In this document: positions 41,268-47,636 of the stretch, piece after piece
How positions within the stretch are numbered: position 1 is the first letter of the stretch
Layout of the letters: every line of letters starts with the position of its first letter
Origin: Rubritalea marina DSM 17716
Lineage (GTDB): Bacteria; Verrucomicrobiota; Verrucomicrobiia; Verrucomicrobiales; Akkermansiaceae
DNA length: 47,636 nucleotides
Reading direction: 5' to 3'
Assembly (NCBI RefSeq): GCF_000378105.1
Contig: NZ_KB899266.1
Coordinates: 1 to 47,636 of the forward strand
Notes under the pieces: model-generated
What the model was told of the DNA's origin: nothing
Database searches by the model: none
Seen by the model: only the letters and a program-made list of their open reading frames with translations
Program-made: the position numbers and the translations under genes

Positions 41268-42998
41268 TTAATTTTGTGCCAGCGTCTCAATCTCGGTGGA
41301 GCTGAGCGGACGGTCCCATACCGCAAAGTTGTCGATCACACTAGGCGGCATGCCCGAGCCTGACTCGTTCTTATAATTCCCCAGGTAAATGTAGGGATCA
41401 GTGGAAAAATCATTGAGTCCTGCTGAGCTATTTTGCTCAATCTGCTTCCCGTCGAGGTAGATCGTTACTTGCTCATTTTCTGCTTCTTGGACAATCGTCA
41501 CCATGTTCCACGACTTGCCAGCCACCACAGCGTTCTCTGGCGCCCATTCACGTGGATTACCAGTCGTACTTCCAGACCATTCGCTCTGGCTAGAGACGCT
41601 GAGTTCCGTGTCACGTGCGCTTGATGGCTTGATCCAGAACGAAACCGTGTAGTCTGAACGATCCAAATCCATGCCCGCCTTCTCCATATCAAGCTTGAAG
41701 CTGTATTGCTTGCTCAAGAAAAGCCCTTCCCCAGAGCGTCCATCGCGGCTGAAACGCGGTTCTTTAAGGATCGGCTCCAACACCAAGTCGGGATTATTGA
41801 GCGACTTGAGTGAGTCATTGGTGAAATTGATGTACGCGACCAAGCCTTGCTCCGGAAGCACCGAAAGCTCATTCTTCGTTTGCTGAGACATGTTCGCCAC
41901 TTGGCTACTCACCTTGGGTGTATCATCACCACCACCGAAAACAGCGAAGCCGATGATGCCTAGCACCACCACACCAATGCCGCCGAGCACTGCTGGCTGC
42001 TTGAACAAAGCCGCCTTCTGAGCCAACTCCTCCTGCTTCACCTTACGCATCTCTTCCTGCTGTGCCGCAAAGGCCTCAGCAGCAGACACACCTTGAGCAC
42101 CGCTATCCACTCCTGCTGGAGCCACACCCTGCATACCGGTCACCGCCACCGCGGGAGAATTAGCCACTGCAGACGTTGTCGATATCGGGATCGGTGCTGA
42201 TTGCACAGGATGCGGCAGCGCTTGGGAGGCCTCCGCAAACGTCTTGTAACGGTGTGCTGGATCGGTACTGATCATCGCGTTCAACCATAGTACAAAAGCC
42301 TCAGGTAGCTCTGGCTTGTATTCAGAAACCAAAGGAAGCGGCTGGCTTTGCTGCAGCTCTAGCACCTCATCGGCACTCGCTTCAAGCCAAGGATGACCAC
42401 CAGTGAGAGCGTGGTACACCAACTGACCAATCGCATACACCTGTGATTGCTCACTAGCTGCTGCGCCGCCCGCTTGTTCAGGGGCTATCAAATAAGGGGC
42501 ACCAAGGTAGGCCTGCTCACCACTGATACGGCGATAAATGTCGGCAATCCCGTAGTCGGCGATCACATAAAGCTTTTTGCCACTCGGACGGGTGGTCAGA
42601 TTGATACTGTCAGGATCCAGTGCACCGTGGAAGCTCCCGGATTCCTTCGCCGCATCGTGAATCTCCAACATTTGCTGAGCAAGCTCCCAGCCCTCGTATT
42701 CACCGAGAGCTCCATACTCCGCCAAATGAGCATTCAAGGTGGATGAATTCACATATTGTCTCAAGGTGTACGGGCCATCCTCGTCCACCCCATGGTTATA
42801 TACAATCGGCAATCCAGGATGTGACACCGTGGCCAAATCCGCCGACGATGCACTAAAGATTTCCTCCCATCCATCTACCGCGGGTGCGTTGTAGTAAAAC
42901 ACCTGAACATCTCTTTGAATGAAGGTATCTTCGGCGAGGAAGTATTTTCCGTAACTAATCTCTTCAAGCAAATGCTTAACTTGGTATCTTTCGTCCAT
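41268..42998 (-). CDS. Membrane pseudokinase with extracytoplasmic LamG-like domain
   Basis: It has 576 residues. The first 265 have a Hanks-kinase shape but lack catalytic residues: the VAIK-type strand reads VQVFYYN without the Lys, HRD is replaced by HGA (FHGALDPDSINL) and DFG is DYG. APEQ and the helical C-lobe (VYAIGQLVYHALTGGHPW) are intact. A Glu/Gln-rich segment (about 305-330) precedes one TM helix (VLGGIGVVVLGIIGFAVF, about 336-353). Outside lies a LamG/concanavalin-like domain (about 380-576: GLVAYINFTND, YTVSFWIKPSS, IDNFAVWDRPLS). It may pass a surface carbohydrate or protein signal to a cytoplasmic partner. It appears to be a single-gene unit. Confidence 0.87.
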   Translation of the reverse strand: MDERYQVKHLLEEISYGKYFLAEDTFIQRDVQVFYYNAPAVDGWEEIFSASSADLATVSHPGLPIVYNHGVDEDGPYTLRQYVNSSTLNAHLAEYGALGEYEGWELAQQMLEIHDAAKESGSFHGALDPDSINLTTRPSGKKLYVIADYGIADIYRRISGEQAYLGAPYLIAPEQAGGAAASEQSQVYAIGQLVYHALTGGHPWLEASADEVLELQQSQPLPLVSEYKPELPEAFVLWLNAMISTDPAHRYKTFAEASQALPHPVQSAPIPISTTSAVANSPAVAVTGMQGVAPAGVDSGAQGVSAAEAFAAQQEEMRKVKQEELAQKAALFKQPAVLGGIGVVVLGIIGFAVFGGGDDTPKVSSQVANMSQQTKNELSVLPEQGLVAYINFTNDSLKSLNNPDLVLEPILKEPRFSRDGRSGEGLFLSKQYSFKLDMEKAGMDLDRSDYTVSFWIKPSSARDTELSVSSQSEWSGSTTGNPREWAPENAVVAGKSWNMVTIVQEAENEQVTIYLDGKQIEQNSSAGLNDFSTDPYIYLGNYKNESGSGMPPSVIDNFAVWDRPLSSTEIETLAQN

Positions 42999-43211
42999 GG
43001 TAGGTTTGTTAGGTGACTCTGTTATTCACGAAGTTATTATCTAAAATGACCTAGCATCTGAGACAATCAAGTAAAAGCATCAATTTATGCCTAGGGTGAA
43101 TGAGGTGAGTCTCTCCAGATGCGTCGGTCGCCTTAATGATTAAAACACCGTTCCTAGTGAAAAGTAGGGATTGGAATTAAAAGCGAAATCTCATTGCAAA
43201 TCTCTAGCACT

Positions 43212-44120
43212 ATGGCTTGGATGCATGAAAACATGAGTGCCGGAAAGTCAAAGGCTCAAGTATTTGCCGCTCGTTTATTTAGTACGATTCTACTCGTGGC
43301 GGTAGTCGGCGGCACCATGGTGAGTATGAACCCCTGGGCATTCATGGCCCTGATGAGTGTGCTCTCCATCGCAGCCAGCGTAGAACTCTTCCGCATGATT
43401 GGCAATAGCGACACCCGCTGCCAACCCCGCTGGGGCATGACACTCTCGGTACTCTACACCCTCACCTTAGCCGGCATTCTAGGATCCTGTGGCCGCGAGG
43501 GCCTCGCCTTTGTTAGCCAGATAGACACTGCCTTCATTGCCTTTGCCATTCTCTCCACCTTCATGTTTCAGCTGCGCGAGCCAGTACAGGCAAACAAGTC
43601 GCTGCTCTGTGTGGGCACTACCGTGCTCAGCGTGCTCTACATACCCTTCCTCTTTGGCTTTTTAGGTAAGACCCTCTTTGTCCCACCAAGTGGTGATTTT
43701 ACCGAAGGCGTGGCGCTCCTCATCTGGCTGGTGGTAGTGACCAAGATCACTGACATCGGCGCCTACTGCACCGGCTCACTTATTGGCAAACACAAGATGA
43801 TCCCGCACATCAGTCCGGGCAAGACCTGGCAAGGCTTCTTCGGCGCCCTCGTCTGGGCACTCGTCACAGGCTCCACCATATACTACTTCAATGGTGAGAA
43901 CCTCGCCGCTTTAGGAGGCTGGCCACACGTCATCACCCTGTGCATCATTCTGCCCTTGCTCACCGTCGTAGGAGATCTCGCAGAATCCGTCATCAAGCGC
44001 AGCCTCGATGCCAAAGACAGCGGAAACACCCTACCCGGCATCGGCGGAGCACTCGACCTCATCGACAGCCTCTGCTTCACCGCTCCCGCCCTCTACTTCT
44101 ACCTCCTCTGGCTCAACTAA
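43212..44120 (+). CDS. cdsA: Phosphatidate cytidylyltransferase
   Basis: It has 302 residues from the ATG at 43212; an upstream in-frame TTG at 43194 and later ATGs are alternatives. It makes CDP-diacylglycerol for phospholipid synthesis. Multiple TM helices are present. The family signature is at the C-terminal end: KITDIGAYCTGSLIGKHK, ISPGKTWQGFFGAL, then GDLAESVIKRSLDAKDSG and the GGALDLIDSL segment. The gene lies directly before dxr (37-bp gap), a pairing common in bacteria. An undecaprenyl diphosphate synthase gene, often found upstream, is absent. Confidence 0.93.
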   Translation: MAWMHENMSAGKSKAQVFAARLFSTILLVAVVGGTMVSMNPWAFMALMSVLSIAASVELFRMIGNSDTRCQPRWGMTLSVLYTLTLAGILGSCGREGLAFVSQIDTAFIAFAILSTFMFQLREPVQANKSLLCVGTTVLSVLYIPFLFGFLGKTLFVPPSGDFTEGVALLIWLVVVTKITDIGAYCTGSLIGKHKMIPHISPGKTWQGFFGALVWALVTGSTIYYFNGENLAALGGWPHVITLCIILPLLTVVGDLAESVIKRSLDAKDSGNTLPGIGGALDLIDSLCFTAPALYFYLLWLN

Positions 44121-44157
44121 TTCCCAGGGCAGCTCATCGCACGCACACACACCACCT

Positions 44158-45324
44158 ATGAAGCGCAAAAAGGTCGTTCTACTCGGATCCACTGGCTCGA
44201 TTGGCACCAGCACACTCAAAGTCGCTCAAGAGATCCCAGAGCACATGGAAATCGTTGGCCTCGCCGCAGCCAATAGCGCCGAAGCACTCGCCCAGCAAGC
44301 ACAGGAAACCGGCGTCAAACACCTAGCCATCTTCAACCCAGAGAAAGAAGCTGAGCTCAAAGAAAACCTTGATTCTGGGGTGAACGTCTACACCGGGCTC
44401 GAAGGTCTCGTTGAGCTGGCCACCTTAGCAGAAGCCGACATGGTGCTCGTGGCCATCGTTGGCACCGCCGGCTTGCACCCTGCGCTTGCCGCCATCGAGG
44501 CCGGTAAAGAACTCGCCGTCGCCAGCAAAGAAATCCTCGTCATGGCCGGCGAGCTCGTGATGGAAGCCGCCGCACGCAAAGGGGTGAAAGTCCTCCCCGT
44601 CGACTCAGAGCACAATGCCATATTTCAATGCCTCGAAGGTCACGCTGGTGGAGAGAAAGAAATCAACCGCCTCATCCTCACTGCCTCGGGTGGACCCTTC
44701 CGCACTTGGCCCGCCGCAGACCTCGAAGGCGTCCAGTTAGAACAAGCGCTCAAGCACCCCACCTGGGAAATGGGCCGCAAGATCACCATCGACTCCGCCT
44801 CACTCTTCAACAAAGGCCTCGAAATGATCGAAGCACGCTGGCTCTTCGGCGTCGAAATGGATAAAGTAGACGTCATCGTCCACCCCCAGAGTATCGTCCA
44901 CTCCATGGTCGAATTCTCCGACAGCAGCGTCCTCGCCCAGCTCAGCACCACCGACATGTGCTTCCCGATCCAATACGCGGTCACCTACCCAGAGCGCATT
45001 GCCAATGGCCTCAAGCCACTCAACTTCGCTGAACTCGCCAAGCTCGAGTTCGAAGCCCCGCGCCGCCAAGACTTCCCCGCCATCGACCTCGCAGTCCGCG
45101 CCGGAACCCAAGGTGGCACCCTCCCCGCCGTCTACAACGCCGCCAACGAAGTCGCCGTAGACGCCTTCGTCGACAAGAAAATCAAGTTCACCGACATCTG
45201 GAAGCTCGTCGAACACACCATGGACACCCACCCATGGAACGCCGGCAAGACCCTCGACACACTCATCCAAGCCGACGCCGACGCCCGAGAAATCGCCGAG
45301 GCATGGGTAGCACAGCAGCCATAG
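44158..45324 (+). CDS. dxr: 1-deoxy-D-xylulose 5-phosphate reductoisomerase
   Basis: The 388-residue NADPH enzyme catalyses the second step of the MEP pathway for isoprenoids, and so feeds precursors to the carotenoid genes elsewhere in the window. Motifs: VVLLGSTGSIGTSTLKVAQ (5-23), ASKEILVMAGELV (about 121-133), VDSEHNAIFQCLEG (metal and substrate binding), LTASGGPFR and HPTWEMGRKITIDSASLFNK. The ATG at 44158 is used; an open frame continues upstream but overlaps cdsA and has shadow composition. The usual next gene, rseP, does not follow; instead a repeat-rich region starts. Confidence 0.95.
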   Translation: MKRKKVVLLGSTGSIGTSTLKVAQEIPEHMEIVGLAAANSAEALAQQAQETGVKHLAIFNPEKEAELKENLDSGVNVYTGLEGLVELATLAEADMVLVAIVGTAGLHPALAAIEAGKELAVASKEILVMAGELVMEAAARKGVKVLPVDSEHNAIFQCLEGHAGGEKEINRLILTASGGPFRTWPAADLEGVQLEQALKHPTWEMGRKITIDSASLFNKGLEMIEARWLFGVEMDKVDVIVHPQSIVHSMVEFSDSSVLAQLSTTDMCFPIQYAVTYPERIANGLKPLNFAELAKLEFEAPRRQDFPAIDLAVRAGTQGGTLPAVYNAANEVAVDAFVDKKIKFTDIWKLVEHTMDTHPWNAGKTLDTLIQADADAREIAEAWVAQQP

Positions 45325-45435
45325 AACCCTAGGTTCACCAATCAGCTGCGGCAGGGATGGCTTTCCCTCGGCCCCAGCCAAGCTGCCCCCATAAAGGCAG
45401 AAGCCGTCCAGCGGTGCAGAGATCGACCAATAACT

Positions 45436-45519
45436 CAGACAGACTATTTCTTGTTTCGGACTATTTTTTGTTTCGCGTGACACACTGGTGCGCCAGTATT
45501 CTCTAAATTAGTCTGTCTG
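45436..45519. repeat. 11-bp inverted repeat enclosing a 17-bp tandem repeat
   Basis: CAGACAGACTA (45436-45446) and TAGTCTGTCTG (45509-45519) are perfect inverted repeats. Inside are two 17-bp tandem units (45442-45458 and 45459-45475, 16 of 17 bases equal) and a small hairpin ACTGG-TGCG-CCAGT (45484-45497). The ends look like a short non-coding mobile element. Confidence 0.8.
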
Positions 45520-45561
45520 ACTTTTTATGTGGTCTGACTTTTTATGCTCTGACTTTTTATG
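45516..45561 (+). repeat. Three copies of TCTGACTTTTTATG
   Basis: The same 14-mer begins at 45516, 45533 and 45548, spaced 17 and 15 bp. The first copy overlaps the right arm of the 11-bp inverted repeat. The function is unknown. Confidence 0.85.
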
Positions 45562-45637
45562 GTCGTTTTTCATTACTCTACCTAGACTTTAGAGGTTTTT
45601 GAGCTCCTTATCTAGACAAGACCCTTAGGAATAACCC

Positions 45638-45654
45638 ATTCGCCGAAGGCGAAT
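45638..45654. repeat. Small palindrome ATTCGCC-GAA-GGCGAAT
   Basis: A perfect 7-bp stem with a GAA loop. It is 10 bp before the CCTAGG-type inverted repeat. No T-run follows on either strand, so it is not a simple terminator. Confidence 0.75.
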
Positions 45655-45663
45655 CCCATACCA

Positions 45664-45701
45664 GCCTAGGGTAAGGCAAAGCATGAGCCGCAACCCTAGG
45701 C
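45664..45701. repeat. CCTAGG-type inverted repeat
   Basis: GCCTAGGGT (45664-45672) and ACCCTAGGC (45693-45701) form a perfect 9-bp stem with a 20-nt loop. The core is the same as that of the terminators at 20198 and 41212, but there are no A/T tails and no gene ends here. Confidence 0.8.
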
Positions 45702-45793
45702 CTCTTCATTAAATACACCTTCCCTGAAGGGGAAGCACATAAGTCGAGGGGAAAGTGATCCATTTACGTAAGCTCCCCATGATACATGGTGCC

Positions 45794-45819
45794 AGGCTCA
45801 CATGACAGGCTCACATGAC
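45794..45819 (+). repeat. Perfect 13-bp tandem duplication
   Basis: AGGCTCACATGAC is repeated twice without a gap (45794-45806 and 45807-45819). It directly follows a GGTGCCAGGC string (45788-45797) that recurs at 46618 and, partly, at 47257. Confidence 0.85.
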
Positions 45820-46057
45820 ATTGGTAACCTCAAGCAAGATCATTCCGTGAGCTTAAGAAGGGACGACAATGCATAATTAATGATAATCCGATATCGTGAA
45901 GGGTGATATCAGATGTGTGGGAATTGTTGAATTTTAAGCCATCTAAAACTAACAAAACACTCGATTTAAAGGTCGACAAAGAGGCGGGATTCCCTTTAAA
46001 GATAAAGTATGAAGCAGTTTTTCAGAGATCAATCAGTAAGGGGTGAGGTAGGATCTG

Positions 46058-46089
46058 ATATCGCTCAGGGGTTTGAAGAATAAACTGTT
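46058..46089. repeat. 32-bp repeat, inverted copy of bases 1-32
   Basis: It matches the reverse complement of 1-32 at 31 of 32 positions. It ends 10 bp before the ATG of the DUF4288 gene, so it contains that gene's leader. Its conserved leader-like location suggests that a related gene might lie just left of the window in the opposite orientation. Confidence 0.8.
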
Positions 46090-46099
46090 CGCCGAAAAT

Positions 46100-46615
46100 A
46101 TGGAGAAAGACTACCATTCATCTCAGATCAGCAGCGCTGGATGGTATATTGCCTCATATATCCAGCGGATTGACCCAGTGACCGCTTATGAGGATGAGGA
46201 CTCCTCTCATGAACCCTGGGCGGTTTGGGAGAATAGGATCTTGGTGCGAGCGTCAACACCGGACGAAGCGCTTAGGAGGACTAACGAACATCTTGCAGAA
46301 TGCGGGTCTGAATACACCAATTCAGATGGAGTTCTCTTACGTTACACGGTGGTTGGGCTCACCAGTCTGCTTCCAATCTACGATAGTCTTGAAGATGGGA
46401 ATGAGATCGAATGGATAGACCACACGGGTGAGACTGTCATCGACATGTTTGAGCGAGTAAGGGACAATTCCTCTCTAGAGGCTTTCACTATTCCCGAACG
46501 CGCAACAGATCAACAAGGCGAACAAGGTGGCGCTGACCAACCCGCTACCGTTCTGCAGTCGCCGTCGCAGGAAAAGAAGAACACTAAACTTGAGTCGAAG
46601 GTGCGCCCCCAGTAG
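46100..46615 (+). CDS. DUF4288 domain protein
   Basis: It has 171 residues from the ATG at 46100; the frame is open from a TTG at 46073 inside the 32-bp repeat. The DUF4288 domain occupies about 8-95: GWYIASYIQRIDPV, then WAVWENRILVRASTPDEALRRT, with later strands LLRYTVVGLTSLLPIY. DUF4288 proteins are small, of unknown function and often found in accessory regions. The tail from about 136 is low-complexity (Gln/Ser/Pro/Lys). Its codon use is less GC-rich than that of dxr and other core genes nearby, consistent with an accessory gene. Confidence 0.72.
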   Translation: MEKDYHSSQISSAGWYIASYIQRIDPVTAYEDEDSSHEPWAVWENRILVRASTPDEALRRTNEHLAECGSEYTNSDGVLLRYTVVGLTSLLPIYDSLEDGNEIEWIDHTGETVIDMFERVRDNSSLEAFTIPERATDQQGEQGGADQPATVLQSPSQEKKNTKLESKVRPQ

Positions 46616-46648
46616 CGGGTGCCAGGCCTCAAACGTTCGACTAAAAAT

Positions 46649-47113
46649 ATGAAAATCACACGCTACATATTCATCACTCTGTTATCGATCTGCCTAGCCT
46701 TGATCGTATACAATCACACAAATCCTAGCATCGTGGCTACATCTTCAGGAGAAGCTGTTGAGCTTGATCTTGTGAACACAGCTCTGACTCAAGCAGCTAC
46801 AGAGCAATATCGTAATACACTCCTACCTTGGATATCATTTCTAATTTTATCCATATTGGCATGGTTTTTAGTTAAGTCTAAGGTTGTAGCATTTGTTCTT
46901 TGTCTACTAGGTATTGGCTCTTTAGCTTGGTCGTATGTATCTATATTCCAGACAACTCCTGGATATAGGTTTGATCAGAAGTGGTCCTCTTTCTTGTCGA
47001 GTCAAGACACTTGGTCGATTGCTATGCACAGCTTATACATACTTAGTGCGATAGTGCTTATTGCATTTCTAGTCATGGCTAAGAAACGAACAATGGTCGA
47101 ACGAATAACATAG
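46649..47113 (+). CDS. Small membrane protein of unknown function
   Basis: It has 154 residues from the ATG at 46649; a GTG at 46619 is part of a GGTGCCAGGC repeat and is not preferred. Three hydrophobic helices are visible: YIFITLLSICLALIVY (about 5-20), the pair WISFLILSILAWFLV and VVAFVLCLLGIGSLAW (about 60-95, likely one hairpin) and SLYILSAIVLIAFLVMA near the end. There are no recognisable motifs. It is noticeably A+T-rich, unlike the core genes, and lies 33 bp after the DUF4288 gene. Confidence 0.62.
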   Translation: MKITRYIFITLLSICLALIVYNHTNPSIVATSSGEAVELDLVNTALTQAATEQYRNTLLPWISFLILSILAWFLVKSKVVAFVLCLLGIGSLAWSYVSIFQTTPGYRFDQKWSSFLSSQDTWSIAMHSLYILSAIVLIAFLVMAKKRTMVERIT

Positions 47114-47183
47114 ACAGACTAAGTTTAGAGAAGGTCTGAGCCTAACACTGTGGTTTTGCTGATGATCAACTCCTGCTGACTTC

Positions 47184-47330
47184 ATGGGCCGTTATCTGCG
47201 AGCATCTTGGGCGATTCGACTCGAAACACCTGAAAACACCTTCTATTTGGCCAAGTGGTGCCAGAGCTTCGTGTATTGTGAAGCGAGGTTGATTGAGCTT
47301 GGTCTATATGCTGGTCTGAAACTCGAATGA
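47184..47330 (+). CDS. Short open frame of 48 residues, uncertain
   Basis: MGRYLRASWAIRL..., ending YAGLKLE. The composition is protein-like (Trp, Tyr, Leu in a helical pattern) but I recognise nothing. It could be a remnant or a small peptide gene. A GGTGCCAG string of the local repeat family lies within it (47257-47264), which makes a remnant more likely. Confidence 0.25.
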   Translation: MGRYLRASWAIRLETPENTFYLAKWCQSFVYCEARLIELGLYAGLKLE

Positions 47331-47343
47331 CCAGTGCCTGGTA

Positions 47344-47636
47344 CTATTCTAGCCGCCTCGATCGAAGGGTGTTGAGCGGCTCGTTGTTGATACTAAAGTT
47401 GGTGTTCTGGGGCTTGTGCTGCCTCGCCTTCTTTCCTTCTTTGGCTGCTGGCCAGTAGTGGTTTTCTTGAAGTTGCTCGATCACGTCCTCCACAAAACTC
47501 TGACTGCCGATCACCGCGGCTTTGCTGAAAAAGCGAACCCGCTGGGTAAGGCTTTCGCGCAGGGTTAATTCCCCGCCATTGTTCAGAACAGCGGCGATCT
47601 CTGCATCGCTGAAACCGCAACGCTTTTGCTTACCCA
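47344..47636 (-). CDS. REP-associated Y1 (HUH) transposase, C-terminal part
   Basis: The frame is open to the right window edge and stops at 47344. The visible 96 residues begin GKQKRCGFSDAEI, continue LRESLTQRVRFFSKAAVIGSQSF and VEDVIEQLQENHYWPAAKEG, and end LNTLRSRRLE. This is the characteristic C-terminal region of REP-associated tyrosine transposases (RAYTs), where LRxxLxxRVRxFxxxAVIGS is conserved. The catalytic HUH and Tyr residues would lie beyond the window. No in-frame start codon is needed here because the gene is cut by the edge. RAYTs act on palindromic REP sequences, which are abundant in the preceding 2 kb. Confidence 0.82.
   Translation of the reverse strand, partial: GKQKRCGFSDAEIAAVLNNGGELTLRESLTQRVRFFSKAAVIGSQSFVEDVIEQLQENHYWPAAKEGKKARQHKPQNTNFSINNEPLNTLRSRRLE

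Larger units (their letters stand above)
45325..46099. other. Repeat-rich gene-free region after dxr
   Basis: This 775-bp stretch has no credible gene. It contains a lone ACCCTAGG half-site just after dxr (45327), an inverted-repeat element (45436-45519), a triple 14-mer (45516-45561), two hairpins (45638-45654 and 45664-45701), a 13-bp tandem duplication (45794-45819) and a 32-bp dispersed repeat (46058-46089). It looks like a landing or decay zone for REP-type and insertion elements. Confidence 0.7.

Noticed and set aside
44800-45483. A 227-residue minus-strand frame across the end of dxr
   Set aside because: Asp/Glu/Gly/Val-rich shadow of dxr that runs out into repeat DNA; no protein family features.
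1-47636. CRISPR array or prophage
   Set aside because: No series of equal direct repeats with equal unique spacers, and no phage structural, terminase or lysis genes were seen.

Overview
The window looks like a piece of chromosome from a marine member of the Verrucomicrobiota, probably near Rubritalea and its relatives. This is inferred from gene content only: a Verru_Chthon-type pseudopilin-like giant protein, a PUR-alpha-like small protein, a secreted multidomain protein with PA14 and LamG modules, a formylglycine sulfatase, an exosortase/PEP-CTERM locus, and a two-desaturase carotenoid cluster of the C30 type known from Rubritalea. No rRNA or marker that would fix the genus is present.

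Layout. 1-555: gene-poor left edge with a doubtful recombinase fragment. 556-4062: dnaE. 4070-9393 (minus): a YdjY-like secreted protein and a 1.5-kaa secreted multidomain protein. 9766-14510: a large Verru_Chthon-like protein, a short-chain dehydrogenase (SDR) and a PUR-like protein. 14581-16787 (minus): sigma factor, single-TM anti-sigma-like protein and PDZ protein. 16983-20155: a CAU-anticodon tRNA and ileS. 20236-21544: a candidate structured sRNA, rpoZ and smpB. 21819-22978: a zinc-ribbon peptide, a rhodanese and a CIA30 protein.

22993-29808 is the most coherent system: a MerR/B12-binding (CarH/LitR-type) regulator, two CrtI/CrtN-family enzymes, a TetR-like protein, an ABC1/AarF kinase-like protein and an SDR, all on the plus strand with tiny gaps. 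Upstream of the regulator, and shared with the divergent CIA30 gene, is a run of short TTGTCTA-like repeats spaced exactly 11 bp apart, the geometry known for CarH operators. I infer a light- and B12-controlled carotenoid/membrane-stress operon.

29911-38812 is accessory in character: two paralogous small lipoproteins sit at its two ends. Between them are a toxin-antitoxin-like pair flanked by 80-bp direct repeats, a sulfatase, and a three-gene minus-strand operon (PEP-CTERM substrate, TPR protein, exosortase fused to an EpsI-like domain). 38899-45324 is mostly housekeeping (mogA, trpA, dapF, cdsA, dxr), interrupted by a membrane pseudokinase with an extracytoplasmic LamG domain. 45325-47636 is repeat-rich: hairpins, tandem repeats, a DUF4288 gene, a small membrane protein and the C-terminus of a REP-associated (Y1/HUH) transposase that runs off the right edge.

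All assignments rest on reading motifs and family resemblance by eye. No database search was run.
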